From Microtetraspora fusca (GTDB taxonomy: Bacteria; Actinomycetota; Actinomycetes; Streptosporangiales; Streptosporangiaceae): DNA of 64,000 nucleotides. Shown here piece after piece: positions 43,981 to 52,312 of this stretch. The position numbers and the translations under genes were made by a program. Position 1 is the stretch's first letter. Every line of letters begins with the position of its first letter. The notes under the pieces are model-generated. The model saw only the letters and a list, made by a program, of their open reading frames with translations, searched no databases and had not been told where the DNA came from. The stretch spans positions 1 through 64,000 of the forward strand of contig NZ_BBYK01000059.1 of NCBI RefSeq assembly GCF_001570365.1. The letters are read 5' to 3'.

Positions 43981-46014
43981 TCATGCCCCGGCGGCGCGCT
44001 CACGCAACACGCGCCGCTGCTGTTCCAGCGCGACCAGTTCACCGAAGAGGCGGTTGTACTCCTGCTGCTCCTCCACCGGGTTGAGCCGCTGGAGCCGCGA
44101 CTTGATCTGCGCGACCGACCGGCCCACCGCCGTCTCCAGCAACCGGGCCAGCACGGCGGCGGCGTACCGCTCCTCGCCGCCCGCCTCGACGCGCGGCTCC
44201 TCGACCGCGAACCGGGTGAACGCGGGCCGCAACTCGTCGCCGGCCGCCGCGAGCAGGCGCTCGACCCACTCCTGCCCGCCGGAGCCGCCGGCGACCGTGC
44301 CGCCCACCACCACGATGACGCCGTACAGCGCGGCGTGCTCGGGGCGGGTGAACGCCTCGCCGCCGAGGGCGTCGAACTCGGGGCCGAGCAGGGCGGGCCG
44401 CTGGACGGCGAGCTTCAGGGCCTCCGCCTCCAGCATCGCGACCGGGTCGGCCTGCTCCCGCGCCTCCCGCGCCTCCCTCGGCTCGTGCGCGCGTCCCTGG
44501 GCGGGGCCGCCGTAGCGCCCCTGGTCCGGCCCGCCGTACGGGCGGCCCTGCCGCCGGCCGTACTGCTGGGGCCCCTGCTGGCGGCCGTACGGGCCGGGCT
44601 GGTCATGGTGCCCGTACCGGCCGGGGTCGCCGCCCTGTCTCCCCTGGCCGCCCTGCCCCCCTTGGCCGCCCTGGCCCAGCGCCTGCTGCACCCGCTGGAT
44701 CACGAACCCCTCGTCCATGAAGCCGAGCCAGCGGTCCAGGTCCACGACGTACGTCCTGCGCAGCCCGGGGTCCTTGATCGAGGCGACGACGGGGGCGGCG
44801 GCGTCGAGCGCGCCGAGCCGTCCCTCGTTGGTCGTCAGGTCGTAACGGGAGATGACGCTGCGGATGGCGAAGGCGAACAGCGGCTCGCGGCTCGCGATCA
44901 GGTCGCGGATGGCCGCGTCGCCGTGCTTCAGCCGCAGATCGCACGGGTCGAGCCCGTCGGGCTGCACGGCGACGAACGTCTGCGTGACGAACTTCTGCTC
45001 GTCCTGGAACGCCCGGAGCGCGGCCTTCTGCCCGGCGGAGTCGCCGTCGAAAGTGAAGATCACCTCGCCGCGGAACTCGGCCTGGTCGAGCAGCAGCCGC
45101 CGCAGGACCTTGATGTGCTCCTCGCCGAACGACGTGCCGCAGGTCGCCACCGCGGTCGGCACCCCAGCCAGGTGGCAGGCCATGACGTCGGTGTAGCCCT
45201 CGACGATGACCGCCTGCGAGCGGCGGGCGATCTCCCGCTTGGCGAGGTCCACGCCGTACAGCACCGAGCTCTTGTGGTAGATCGGGCTCTCAGGCGTGTT
45301 GAGGTATTTCGGACCGTCGTCGGAGTCGAGCAGCTTGCGCGCGCCGAAGCCGATGACGTCGCCGGTGATGTCCCTGATCGGCCAGACCAGCCGGCCGCGG
45401 AACCGGTCGATCGGTCCCCGGCGGCCCTCCCGGGCCAGGCCGCCCTTGAGCAGCTCCTGGGACGTGAAACCGCGGGCCATCAGGTGCCGGGACAGCGCCT
45501 CCCACCCGGCGGGGGCGTAGCCGACGCCGAACCGCTCGGCGTCCACCCGCTCGAACCCGCGCTCGGACAGGAACCGCCGGCCCGGCGCGGCATCCGGCGT
45601 GCCGAGCTGCTCGGCGTAGAACTCGGCCGCGGCGCGGTGCGCCTCGATCAGCCGCACCCGCTCGCCCTGCTCGCGTCCGGGGACGTAGCCGCCCTGCTCG
45701 TACCGGAGCTGGATCCCGGCGCGCTGCGCGAGGCGCTCGACGGCCTCGGCGAAGGACAGATTCTCGATCTTCCGGACGAACGTGATGACGTCGCCGCCCT
45801 CGGCGCAGCCGAAGCAGTAGTAGTAGCCGCGCGCGGGCGTCACGTTGAACGACGGGGACTTCTCGTCGTGGAAGGGGCACAGCCCCTTCAGGTTGCCGCC
45901 GCCCGCGTTCCGGAGCTGGATGTGCTCCCCCACCACGTCGGCGATCGGCGAGCGCTCCCGCACGAGCGCGATGTCTTCGTCGCTGATCCGCCCTGCACCG
46001 CTACGCCCTGCCAC
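43981..46014 (-). CDS. dnaG: DNA primase
   Basis: This 677-residue primase makes RNA primers for replication. The CHC2 zinc finger uses C46, H49, C67 and C70 (CPFHDEKSPSF...YYYCFGC). The catalytic core has the RNA-polymerase basic motif and TOPRIM motifs VIVEGYTDVMA and FDGDSAG. A Gly/Gln/Arg-rich linker of about 80 residues (starting near GQGGQGGQGGQG) separates the core from the DnaB-binding C-terminal helical domain. The GTG at 46014 is chosen because the family begins near GRISDED. It is followed downstream by the sigma-factor gene and faces a LytM-like lipoprotein. Confidence 0.95.
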   Translation of the reverse strand: MAGRSGAGRISDEDIALVRERSPIADVVGEHIQLRNAGGGNLKGLCPFHDEKSPSFNVTPARGYYYCFGCAEGGDVITFVRKIENLSFAEAVERLAQRAGIQLRYEQGGYVPGREQGERVRLIEAHRAAAEFYAEQLGTPDAAPGRRFLSERGFERVDAERFGVGYAPAGWEALSRHLMARGFTSQELLKGGLAREGRRGPIDRFRGRLVWPIRDITGDVIGFGARKLLDSDDGPKYLNTPESPIYHKSSVLYGVDLAKREIARRSQAVIVEGYTDVMACHLAGVPTAVATCGTSFGEEHIKVLRRLLLDQAEFRGEVIFTFDGDSAGQKAALRAFQDEQKFVTQTFVAVQPDGLDPCDLRLKHGDAAIRDLIASREPLFAFAIRSVISRYDLTTNEGRLGALDAAAPVVASIKDPGLRRTYVVDLDRWLGFMDEGFVIQRVQQALGQGGQGGQGGQGRQGGDPGRYGHHDQPGPYGRQQGPQQYGRRQGRPYGGPDQGRYGGPAQGRAHEPREAREAREQADPVAMLEAEALKLAVQRPALLGPEFDALGGEAFTRPEHAALYGVIVVVGGTVAGGSGGQEWVERLLAAAGDELRPAFTRFAVEEPRVEAGGEERYAAAVLARLLETAVGRSVAQIKSRLQRLNPVEEQQEYNRLFGELVALEQQRRVLRERAAGA

Positions 46015-46113
46015 GCTCGCGAGTTTAGGCCCTGGAAGGGAGGTCTTGGGCGGGGGCGTCCCAGGACCGAATCTCGGTAACGGGTCGTGACCGAAATCCC
46101 CGTCAGTTACAAA

Positions 46114-46138
46114 GGAACGGTCGGATCTCGCTAACGTC
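46114..46138 (+). promoter_or_regulatory. ECF-type promoter of the LytM-like lipoprotein gene
   Basis: GGAAC (46114-46118) and CGTC (46135-46138) are separated by 16 bases, the classical ECF sigma spacing and consensus used by SigE/SigR-type factors. It lies 16 bases upstream of the start codon, so the transcript leader would be very short. It suggests envelope-stress or other ECF control of this gene. Confidence 0.6.
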
Positions 46139-46153
46139 AAGCGGGTGGAGATC

Positions 46154-47065
46154 ATGCGATCGGGCAGACTGGCCGCCGTCGCGGCCGCCGCCATGGCCGT
46201 CGCCGGGCTGACCGCCGCCTGCGGAGCGCCGGCCGGGGTCGCCGGGGTGAGCTCGCTGCCGCCCGTGCCCCGCACCGAGGAGCCGACCCCCGACACGTCG
46301 GACGGCGCCGTCCCCGCATCGGGGGGAGGGAGCGTCGCCGGCGACAGCAGCCGCATGCGCTCCGTCCTCCCGCCCCCCGCCCCCGACCCGGTACGGCTCC
46401 CGCCACCCAAGGTGTCGGCCTACACATACGCGTTCCCGGTCAAGGGGTGCCGGGTGTCGTACGCACGGCAGCTTCTCGTGCTGCCCAAGAGCACGATCTG
46501 GGCGGGCAAGGGCTGCGCGTTCGTCTCGCCGGTGAACGGCGTGGTGCGCGAGGTCAACGTGCAGAACCGGTGGGTCCCGTCCACCGACCGCGGCCAGGAC
46601 CGCGAGGGCCGGTTCGTGACGGTCCTCGGCGAGGACGGCGTGGTCTATCTGGGCGGCCACCTCGACTCGGTCGAGCCAGAGGTACGGCCGGGCGTCACGG
46701 TGAAGGCGGGCCAGCGGCTCGGCCGCCTGGGCAACTCCGGCAACGCCCGCGACACCGCCAGCAACCTCTATTTCGCGATCTCCTGGCCGGTCCCGCCGGA
46801 GTACTGGTGGATCAGGCGCGGCGTGATCGAGCCGTGGGACTACCTCGACGCCTGGTACGACGGCAACCGGACGTTGTCCCCCAAGAAGGCCGTGTTCGCG
46901 CTGCGCAAGCGGGTCGGCACACTGCCCGCCTGCGATCTGCTGTGCGCCTCGAAGACGCCGCCCTCGGCGAAGGGCGGCGCGACCGAGAAGACCGAGAAGG
47001 CGCGGACCGTCGTCAGGCGGCAGGACCGCACCGAGGAGGAGCCGACCATGGTCACCCCCGGTTAG
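46154..47065 (+). CDS. Lipoprotein with a degenerate LytM/M23 domain
   Basis: This is a protein of about 303 residues. It begins with a lipoprotein-type signal (AMAVAGLTAAC, C23), then a Pro/Ser-rich linker. Residues about 105-220 match the beta-strand scaffold of M23 peptidases: SPVNGVVREV, GRFVTVLGEDGVVYLGGHL, KAGQRLGRLGNSGNARDTASNLYFAIS. The zinc ligands are lost, however. The H-x3-D motif is absent from the YARQLLVL region, and the last H-x-H is replaced by N-L-Y. It is therefore probably a non-catalytic, EnvC-like activator or scaffold at the cell surface. An ECF-type promoter precedes it. A GTG at 46145 is an alternative start. Confidence 0.8.
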   Translation: MRSGRLAAVAAAAMAVAGLTAACGAPAGVAGVSSLPPVPRTEEPTPDTSDGAVPASGGGSVAGDSSRMRSVLPPPAPDPVRLPPPKVSAYTYAFPVKGCRVSYARQLLVLPKSTIWAGKGCAFVSPVNGVVREVNVQNRWVPSTDRGQDREGRFVTVLGEDGVVYLGGHLDSVEPEVRPGVTVKAGQRLGRLGNSGNARDTASNLYFAISWPVPPEYWWIRRGVIEPWDYLDAWYDGNRTLSPKKAVFALRKRVGTLPACDLLCASKTPPSAKGGATEKTEKARTVVRRQDRTEEEPTMVTPG

Positions 47066-47132
47066 GTCGCCGGTCACCTCCGGGGTAGATCCGCGACCCG
47101 GACGGCGCCCGGCCGCGTGGAAGGCGGGCGGG

Positions 47133-48359
47133 TCAGCTCGGCAGGAGGTCGCCGAGCGGGACGCCGGGGTCGGCGAGCCGGGCCGGGTCCACGGCGGCGC
47201 CCCGCTGCCCGGCCCGTACGAGCGCCTGGATGTCGCCGGTCATGTCCCAGACGTTGACGTTCATCCCGGCGAGGACGCGGTCCTCCCGCAGCCAGAAGGC
47301 GATGAACTCCAGGCTCTCCGCGGACCCCCGGTAGACCACCCGGTCGTGGCCGGCGATGTCGCCGGAGAACTCCATCCCCAGCTCGAACTGGTCGGTGAAG
47401 AAGTACGGGACGCGGTCGTACACCACGTCCTGGCCGAGCATGGCCCGGGCGGCGGCCGGGCCGCCGTTCAGCGCGTTGGCCCAGTGCTCGACCCGTACGC
47501 GGCGGCCGAGCAGGGGGTTCATCGCCTCGGCGACGTCGCCGGCGGCGTAGATGTCGGGGTGCGAGGTGCGCAGGGAGGCGTCCACGACGATGCCGTCGGC
47601 CACCTCCAGCCCCGCACTGCGGGCCAGCTCGTGGTTCGGGGCGACGCCGATGCCGACGACCACGTCATCGGCGGGCAGCGAGCGGCCGTCCGAGGTGACC
47701 ACCGTGCGGACGTGCCCGGTGCCCTCCAGGCGGGCGACGGAGACGCCGAGCAGCACGTCGACGCCGTGCCGCCGGTGCAGCGCGGCGAAGATCTCCCCGA
47801 CCTCGGGGCCGAAGGTCCGGTAGAGCGGCGTCGGGCCGGGCTGGACGATCGTCACCGCGCATCCCGCCTGGCGGGCCGCCGCGGCGGTCTCCAGCCCGAT
47901 CCAGCCGCCGCCGATGACGACGACGTTCCCCTGGTGGGCGAACGCGGCGCGCAGCGCCTGGCTGTCGGCGAGCGTGCGCAGGTAGTGGACGCCCTCCAGG
48001 TCCGCGCCCTCGACCGGGAGCGGGCGCGGCGTCGCCCCGGTGGTGAGCAGCAGCTTGTCGTACGGCTGGCGCCGCCCGTTGGCGAGGTGGACCTCGTGCG
48101 CCACGGGGTCGACGGCGGTGGCGGCCACGCCCAGCAGCAGCCGCACGTCGTGCTCGGCGTACCAGCCCGGCTCGTGGACGTAGACCTTCGCCACCTCGGT
48201 GGCCCCCTGCAGGTAGCCCTTGGAGAGCGGGGGCCGCTCGTAGGGGCGCTCCTGCTCGGCCCCGATCAGCACGATCTCGCCGGTGAAGCCCTCTTCGCGG
48301 AGCGTCTGGGCCGCCTTCGCCCCCGCCAGGCCCGCCCCCACTATCGCGTACGTCGACAT
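47133..48359 (-). CDS. FAD/NAD(P)-dependent ferredoxin reductase-type oxidoreductase
   Basis: This 408-residue two-dinucleotide-fold flavoprotein begins YAIVGAGLAGAKAAQTLREEGF. It has ERPPLSKGYL, the central NAD motif VVVIGGGWIGLETAAAARQAG, the FAD-binding end motif IYAAGDVAEA, and a C-terminal dimer domain (VEHWANALNGG, YFFTDQF). The pattern is of BphA4/rubredoxin-reductase-like enzymes that reduce ferredoxin for P450s or oxygenases. The ATG at 48359 has AGAGG five bases upstream. No obvious ferredoxin gene is nearby, so its partner is unknown. Confidence 0.9.
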   Translation of the reverse strand: MSTYAIVGAGLAGAKAAQTLREEGFTGEIVLIGAEQERPYERPPLSKGYLQGATEVAKVYVHEPGWYAEHDVRLLLGVAATAVDPVAHEVHLANGRRQPYDKLLLTTGATPRPLPVEGADLEGVHYLRTLADSQALRAAFAHQGNVVVIGGGWIGLETAAAARQAGCAVTIVQPGPTPLYRTFGPEVGEIFAALHRRHGVDVLLGVSVARLEGTGHVRTVVTSDGRSLPADDVVVGIGVAPNHELARSAGLEVADGIVVDASLRTSHPDIYAAGDVAEAMNPLLGRRVRVEHWANALNGGPAAARAMLGQDVVYDRVPYFFTDQFELGMEFSGDIAGHDRVVYRGSAESLEFIAFWLREDRVLAGMNVNVWDMTGDIQALVRAGQRGAAVDPARLADPGVPLGDLLPS

Positions 48360-48470
48360 CTGCACCTCTCACTCCCGGCTTTCGCGCAGTATCCGCCCGC
48401 GCTCCGCGCGAGTCGACCGGAACGCGCCGGACGGGTACCAGGTGCCCCGGAACGGCGTCCGGATTCCTCC

Positions 48471-49742
48471 TCAGGACAGGCGCCGGTGCCAGGCGACGGC
48501 GGAGGCGTCGGTCAGCGACGCGATCTGGTCGACCACGGCGCGCAGCCGTCCGGCGTCGTCGGCGGCGCGCTCGAAGGCGGGGCGCAGCGCCGGTTCGAGT
48601 GTGGCGGGCGCGCCCGCCCAGATCAGCGCGGCCAGCTCGGCGATCAGCTCCCGCTGCCGCGCCTGGGTCGCGTGGTGCGCCTCGCGGGACATCACGTAGT
48701 GCGCGGTGACGCCCTTGAGCAGGGCGCACTCCAGCCGCGTGGTCCGGGGGACGACGAGGTCGGCGGCGTGCCGCCCGGCGGGCGGCTCCGCGTACGCGTA
48801 CGCCTCGCGGGTGGCGTCCTGGGCCGACCTGCAGAAGCGGCCGATGAGCGAGCTGGTGAGGCGCTTGAGCGCGGCGAGGTCGTCGATGCCGCCGACGAAC
48901 GGCCCGGCGAAGCCGGCGGGCCAGATCGGGTCGGCGACCAGCCGGGCGAACGTCTCGGCCAGCTCGGCGACGTCGGCGTCCGGGGCGTACCACTGCCGGG
49001 TCAGGCGGCAGACCTCCAGCCGCTCCTCGGGGTCGCGCAGCGCCTCGGGGGTGACGTGGCCGCAGTGCAGCGCGTCCTCCAGGTCGTGGACGGAGTAGGC
49101 GACGTCGTCGGCCCAGTCCATGATCTGCGCCTCGAAGCTGACCCGGTAGTCGGGGCTGCCCTCCCTCACCCAGGCGAAGACCTCCGCCTCCTCGGGATAG
49201 ACGCAGTACGGCCCGTCGTCGCGGGCGTGGGGGACGCCGGGGACGCGGAGCGAGCCGCTCGTCCAGGGGTACTTGCAGACGGCGTCGAGCGTGGCCCTGG
49301 TGAGGTTGAGGCCGGCGCTGCGGCCGTCCTCGGTGAGGACCTTGGCCTCCAGCCGGGTGAGCAGCCGCAGGTTCTGCGCGTTGCCCTGGAATCCGCCGCA
49401 GGGGGCGGCCACCTCGTTCAGCGCGGCCTCGCCGTTGTGGCCGAACGGCGGGTGCCCGAGATCGTGGGCGAGGCAGGCGGTCTCGACGAGGTCGGGGTCG
49501 CGGCCGAGGAGCTTGCCCATCTCCCTGCCGATCTGGGCGCATTCGAGAGAGTGGGTGAGCCGGGTGCGATTGCTGTGCAGGCTGTGATCGGACGGCGTCA
49601 CCACCTGGGTCTTGGCGGCGAGCCTGCGGAGGGAGGCGCTGTGCATGACCCTGGCCCGGTCGCGCTCGAAAGCGCCACGTTCGGGGTTGCCCGCGGGTTC
49701 GGGCACCCATCGTGCCTGGTCGTGCTCGTCGTAGCGGATCAT
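48471..49742 (-). CDS. dgt: Deoxyguanosinetriphosphate triphosphohydrolase-like protein
   Basis: This 423-residue HD-domain enzyme splits dNTPs to nucleoside and triphosphate. The HD motifs are HSLECAQIGREMG, then CLAHDLGHPPFGHNGE (the H-D pair) and the later MDWADDVAYSVHDLEDAL. Length and order fit the actinomycete Dgt group, normally near dnaG as here. The start codon follows directly a perfect 17-bp hairpin whose 3' arm holds the ribosome site GGAAGGAGG, so translation is probably gated. It lies 81 bases downstream of hutI on the same strand, and its message may extend from the hut operon. Confidence 0.93.
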   Translation of the reverse strand: MIRYDEHDQARWVPEPAGNPERGAFERDRARVMHSASLRRLAAKTQVVTPSDHSLHSNRTRLTHSLECAQIGREMGKLLGRDPDLVETACLAHDLGHPPFGHNGEAALNEVAAPCGGFQGNAQNLRLLTRLEAKVLTEDGRSAGLNLTRATLDAVCKYPWTSGSLRVPGVPHARDDGPYCVYPEEAEVFAWVREGSPDYRVSFEAQIMDWADDVAYSVHDLEDALHCGHVTPEALRDPEERLEVCRLTRQWYAPDADVAELAETFARLVADPIWPAGFAGPFVGGIDDLAALKRLTSSLIGRFCRSAQDATREAYAYAEPPAGRHAADLVVPRTTRLECALLKGVTAHYVMSREAHHATQARQRELIAELAALIWAGAPATLEPALRPAFERAADDAGRLRAVVDQIASLTDASAVAWHRRLS

Positions 49743-49780
49743 CTGTCCTCCTTCCCCGACGTATCGGGGAAGGAGGACAG
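49743..49780 (-). promoter_or_regulatory. 17-bp perfect hairpin sequestering the dgt ribosome-binding site
   Basis: CTGTCCTCCTTCCCCGA and its exact complement TCGGGGAAGGAGGACAG pair across the loop CGTA (plus sense). In the dgt mRNA the 5' arm reads CTGTCCTCCTTCCCCGA and the 3' arm ends GGAAGGAGGACAG just before the ATG. The ribosome site AAGGAGG is therefore wholly inside the stem, facing a perfect anti-Shine-Dalgarno CCTCCTT. No T-run follows, so a plain intrinsic terminator is less likely than translational gating; termination of the hut transcript remains possible. Confidence 0.8.
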
Positions 49781-49823
49781 TACCCCTTTGGGCCTCATTT
49801 CACGACAAACACCCCCGAAACTC

Positions 49824-50993
49824 TCAATGACTGTCGGTCCAATCGAGAGCCCGCGCGATCGGAACCCCGGGCCGATAGGCGAGATGCACGTGGCTGGGGG
49901 CGTCGAGGACGGTGAGATCGGCCCGCCGGCCGGGGGCGAGGACGCCGACGTCCTCGCGGCGCAGCGCCTGCGCGCCGCCCGCGGTCGCCGACCACAGCGC
50001 CTCGGCCGGGGTCATCCGCATCTCGCGTACCGCGAGGGCGACGACCAGCGGCATCGACGAGGTGAAGCACGATCCGGGATTGCAGTCGGTCGCGAGCGCG
50101 ACCGTCACCCCGGCGTCGAGCAGCCGCCGCGCGTCGGGGTAGGGCGAGCGCGTCGAGAACTCCACGCCGGGCAGCAGCGTCGCCACCGTGCCGCCCCCGG
50201 CCAGGGCGTCCACGTCGGCTCGGGTGAGGTGCGTGCAGTGGTCGACGCTCGCCGCGCCCAGCTCGACGGCGAGCGCCACGCCCGGCCCGGCGGAGAGCTG
50301 GTTTCCGTGGACGCGCAGCCCGAGCCCCGCCGCCCGCCCGGCCGTCAGCACCTCGCGGGCCTCGTCGCCGTCGAAGGCGTGCCCGCCGGACGGCTCGCAG
50401 AAGACGTCGATCCACCGGGCGTGCGGGGCGCAGGCGGCGAGCATCTCCCCCGTCACGAGCCGCACGTACGCGTCGCGACCGGTCCCGGGGGGCACCACGT
50501 GCGCGCCGAGGAAGGTCGTCTCCTCCGTGACCTCGCGGGCCAACCGCAGCGCGCGCTCCTCGTCGGCGACGGTCAGGCCGTAACCGCTCTTGATCTCGAC
50601 GGTGGTGGTCCCCTGGGCGCGCATCTCGGCGATCCGGGCGCGCAGAAGGGCGCGCAGGTCCACCTCGCCCGCCGCGCGCGTGGCGGCGACCGTGGTGACG
50701 ATCCCGCCCCCGTCGTACGGCACGCCCTCCATTCGGGCGGCGAACTCGGCCGCGCGGTCCCCGGCGAAGACGAGGTGGGCGTGGGAGTCGACGAAGCCGG
50801 GGATCACCGCCCGGCCCCCGAGGTCCCTCCGAAGGTCGGCCTCCGGCGCCCGGGCGGCGGGGCCGATCCAGGCGACCCGGCCTCCCTCCACGACCACCGC
50901 GGCGTCGTGGAGCACGCCGAGGGGCGAGCCGTCCCCGGCGGACGGGTCGTTGGTGACGAGCTCGGCGATTCCTGTCAGCAGCGTCGTGGTCAC
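49824..50993 (-). CDS. hutI: Imidazolonepropionase
   Basis: This 389-residue amidohydrolase opens imidazolone-5-propionate to N-formimidoylglutamate. It has [10 protein letters not shown] for the metal histidines, [16 protein letters not shown] with the next metal histidine, DHCTHL and ATDCNPGSC with the catalytic aspartate. All are intact. The GTG at 50993 overlaps the hutF stop (GTGA), so the two are coupled. It is the last hut gene of the operon before dgt. Confidence 0.95.
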   Translation of the reverse strand: MTTTLLTGIAELVTNDPSAGDGSPLGVLHDAAVVVEGGRVAWIGPAARAPEADLRRDLGGRAVIPGFVDSHAHLVFAGDRAAEFAARMEGVPYDGGGIVTTVAATRAAGEVDLRALLRARIAEMRAQGTTTVEIKSGYGLTVADEERALRLAREVTEETTFLGAHVVPPGTGRDAYVRLVTGEMLAACAPHARWIDVFCEPSGGHAFDGDEAREVLTAGRAAGLGLRVHGNQLSAGPGVALAVELGAASVDHCTHLTRADVDALAGGGTVATLLPGVEFSTRSPYPDARRLLDAGVTVALATDCNPGSCFTSSMPLVVALAVREMRMTPAEALWSATAGGAQALRREDVGVLAPGRRADLTVLDAPSHVHLAYRPGVPIARALDWTDSH

Positions 50994-52312
50994 ATGTCCT
51001 CCCACAGCGGGTCGATCGCCGCGGACAGCAGGGCGGCCACGTCGCCGAGGACGTGCCGCCCGCGGGTCACGACCGTGCGGCCGTCCACGACGACGGTGTC
51101 GACGTCGGCGGCGGTGGCGGCCAGGAGCACCTGCTCCGGCGCGACGCCCGCCGTGCGCGGGGTGTCGAGGCGGACCGCGACGAGGTCGGCGCGGGCCCCC
51201 GGCTCCAGCCGCCCGGCGTCCGGCCAGCCGAGGCCGTCGTGCGCGGTGGCCGCGGTCAGCAGTTCCTCCGGCCGGAAGCGCCCCCGCCGCAGTCCGCGCA
51301 GCCGCTCGTGCATCTCCAGGGCGCGTGCCTCTTCGAGCAGGTCGATGACCGCGTGCTGGTCCGAGCCCAGGGAGAGCGGCGCTCCGGCGTCCCGCAGGGC
51401 GCGGGCGGGGCCGATCCCGTCGGCGAGGTCCCGCTCGGTCGTGGGGCAGAAGCACGCCGTCGTACGGGTGCGGCCGAGTGCGGCGACGTCCTGTCCGGTG
51501 AGGTGCGTGGCGTGCACGGCGCTGGTCATCGGTCCGAGCACGCCCTCCTCCTCCAGCAGGCGGGCAGGGGTGACGCCGTAGAAGGCCGCGCACGCCTCGT
51601 TCTCCGCCGGCTGCTCCGACAGGTGGACGTGCAGCGGCCGGCCCGCCGCCGCGGCCGCCACCGTCGCGAGCGCCGCGCGCGACACCGCGCGGACGGAGTG
51701 CGCGGCCACCCCGACGCGCATGCCGTCCGAGGGGCGAAGCGCCGCGACCCGCGCGGCCCAGCGCTCCGCGTCGCCGTCGCCGTACCGGAGCTGGGCGCCG
51801 TCGAGCGGCGCGTGACCCGCGCCGGTGAGGCCGCCCGCGAGATAGCAGGTGTCCAGGAGCGTCAGCCGGACGCCCGCGTCATCGGCCGCCTGCCGCAGCG
51901 CCTCGGCCATCGCGTTCGGGTCGTCGTACGGCGTGCCGTCCGGCCCGTGGTGCAGGTAGTGGAACTCCCCCACGCAGGTCACCCCGGCGAGCGCCATCTC
52001 GGCGTACGTGGCCCTGGCGAGGGCGAGGTAGCGGTCGGGGTCGAGCCGCCGGGCGACGGCGTACATCCGCTCCCGCCACGTCCAGAAGGTGCCGCCGCCG
52101 TCGTGGGTACGTCCACGCAGGGCGCGGTGGAACGCGTGGCTGTGGGCGTTGGCGAGGCCGGGCAGCACGACGCCGGGCAGCCGGACGGCGGATCCCGGCT
52201 CCGTGCCCGGCGTGACGGAGGTGAGGCGGCCGTGCTCGGCGGTGAAGGTCACGTCCCTGGCCGGGCCGCCGGGCAGCCAGGCGTGCGCGGCGTGCCACCG
52301 CGCCGGGCTCAT
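50990..52312 (-). CDS. hutF: Formimidoylglutamate deiminase
   Basis: This 440-residue amidohydrolase converts N-formimidoylglutamate to N-formylglutamate and ammonia. It has [43 protein letters not shown] and [19 protein letters not shown]. These cover the zinc histidines, the substrate glutamate and the catalytic aspartate. Its start overlaps the amidohydrolase stop by four bases. Its presence means histidine is degraded through N-formylglutamate, which requires a deformylase downstream. Confidence 0.93.
   Translation of the reverse strand: MSPARWHAAHAWLPGGPARDVTFTAEHGRLTSVTPGTEPGSAVRLPGVVLPGLANAHSHAFHRALRGRTHDGGGTFWTWRERMYAVARRLDPDRYLALARATYAEMALAGVTCVGEFHYLHHGPDGTPYDDPNAMAEALRQAADDAGVRLTLLDTCYLAGGLTGAGHAPLDGAQLRYGDGDAERWAARVAALRPSDGMRVGVAAHSVRAVSRAALATVAAAAAGRPLHVHLSEQPAENEACAAFYGVTPARLLEEEGVLGPMTSAVHATHLTGQDVAALGRTRTTACFCPTTERDLADGIGPARALRDAGAPLSLGSDQHAVIDLLEEARALEMHERLRGLRRGRFRPEELLTAATAHDGLGWPDAGRLEPGARADLVAVRLDTPRTAGVAPEQVLLAATAADVDTVVVDGRTVVTRGRHVLGDVAALLSAAIDPLWEDM

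Noticed and set aside
44560-44680. Repeated CCGCCCTG/GGCCGCC sequence as a possible repeat element
   Set aside because: It encodes the Gly/Gln/Arg linker of DnaG, in frame; linkers of this type are usual in actinomycete primases.
46154-47065. Active M23 endopeptidase
   Set aside because: The zinc-binding H-x3-D and H-x-H residues are missing, so catalysis of the usual kind is unlikely.
47346-51581. Very long open frame (about 1400 codons) on the plus strand
   Set aside because: It is antisense to the ferredoxin reductase, dgt, hutI and part of hutF, all of which have full family motifs. Long antisense frames are expected at this G+C content.
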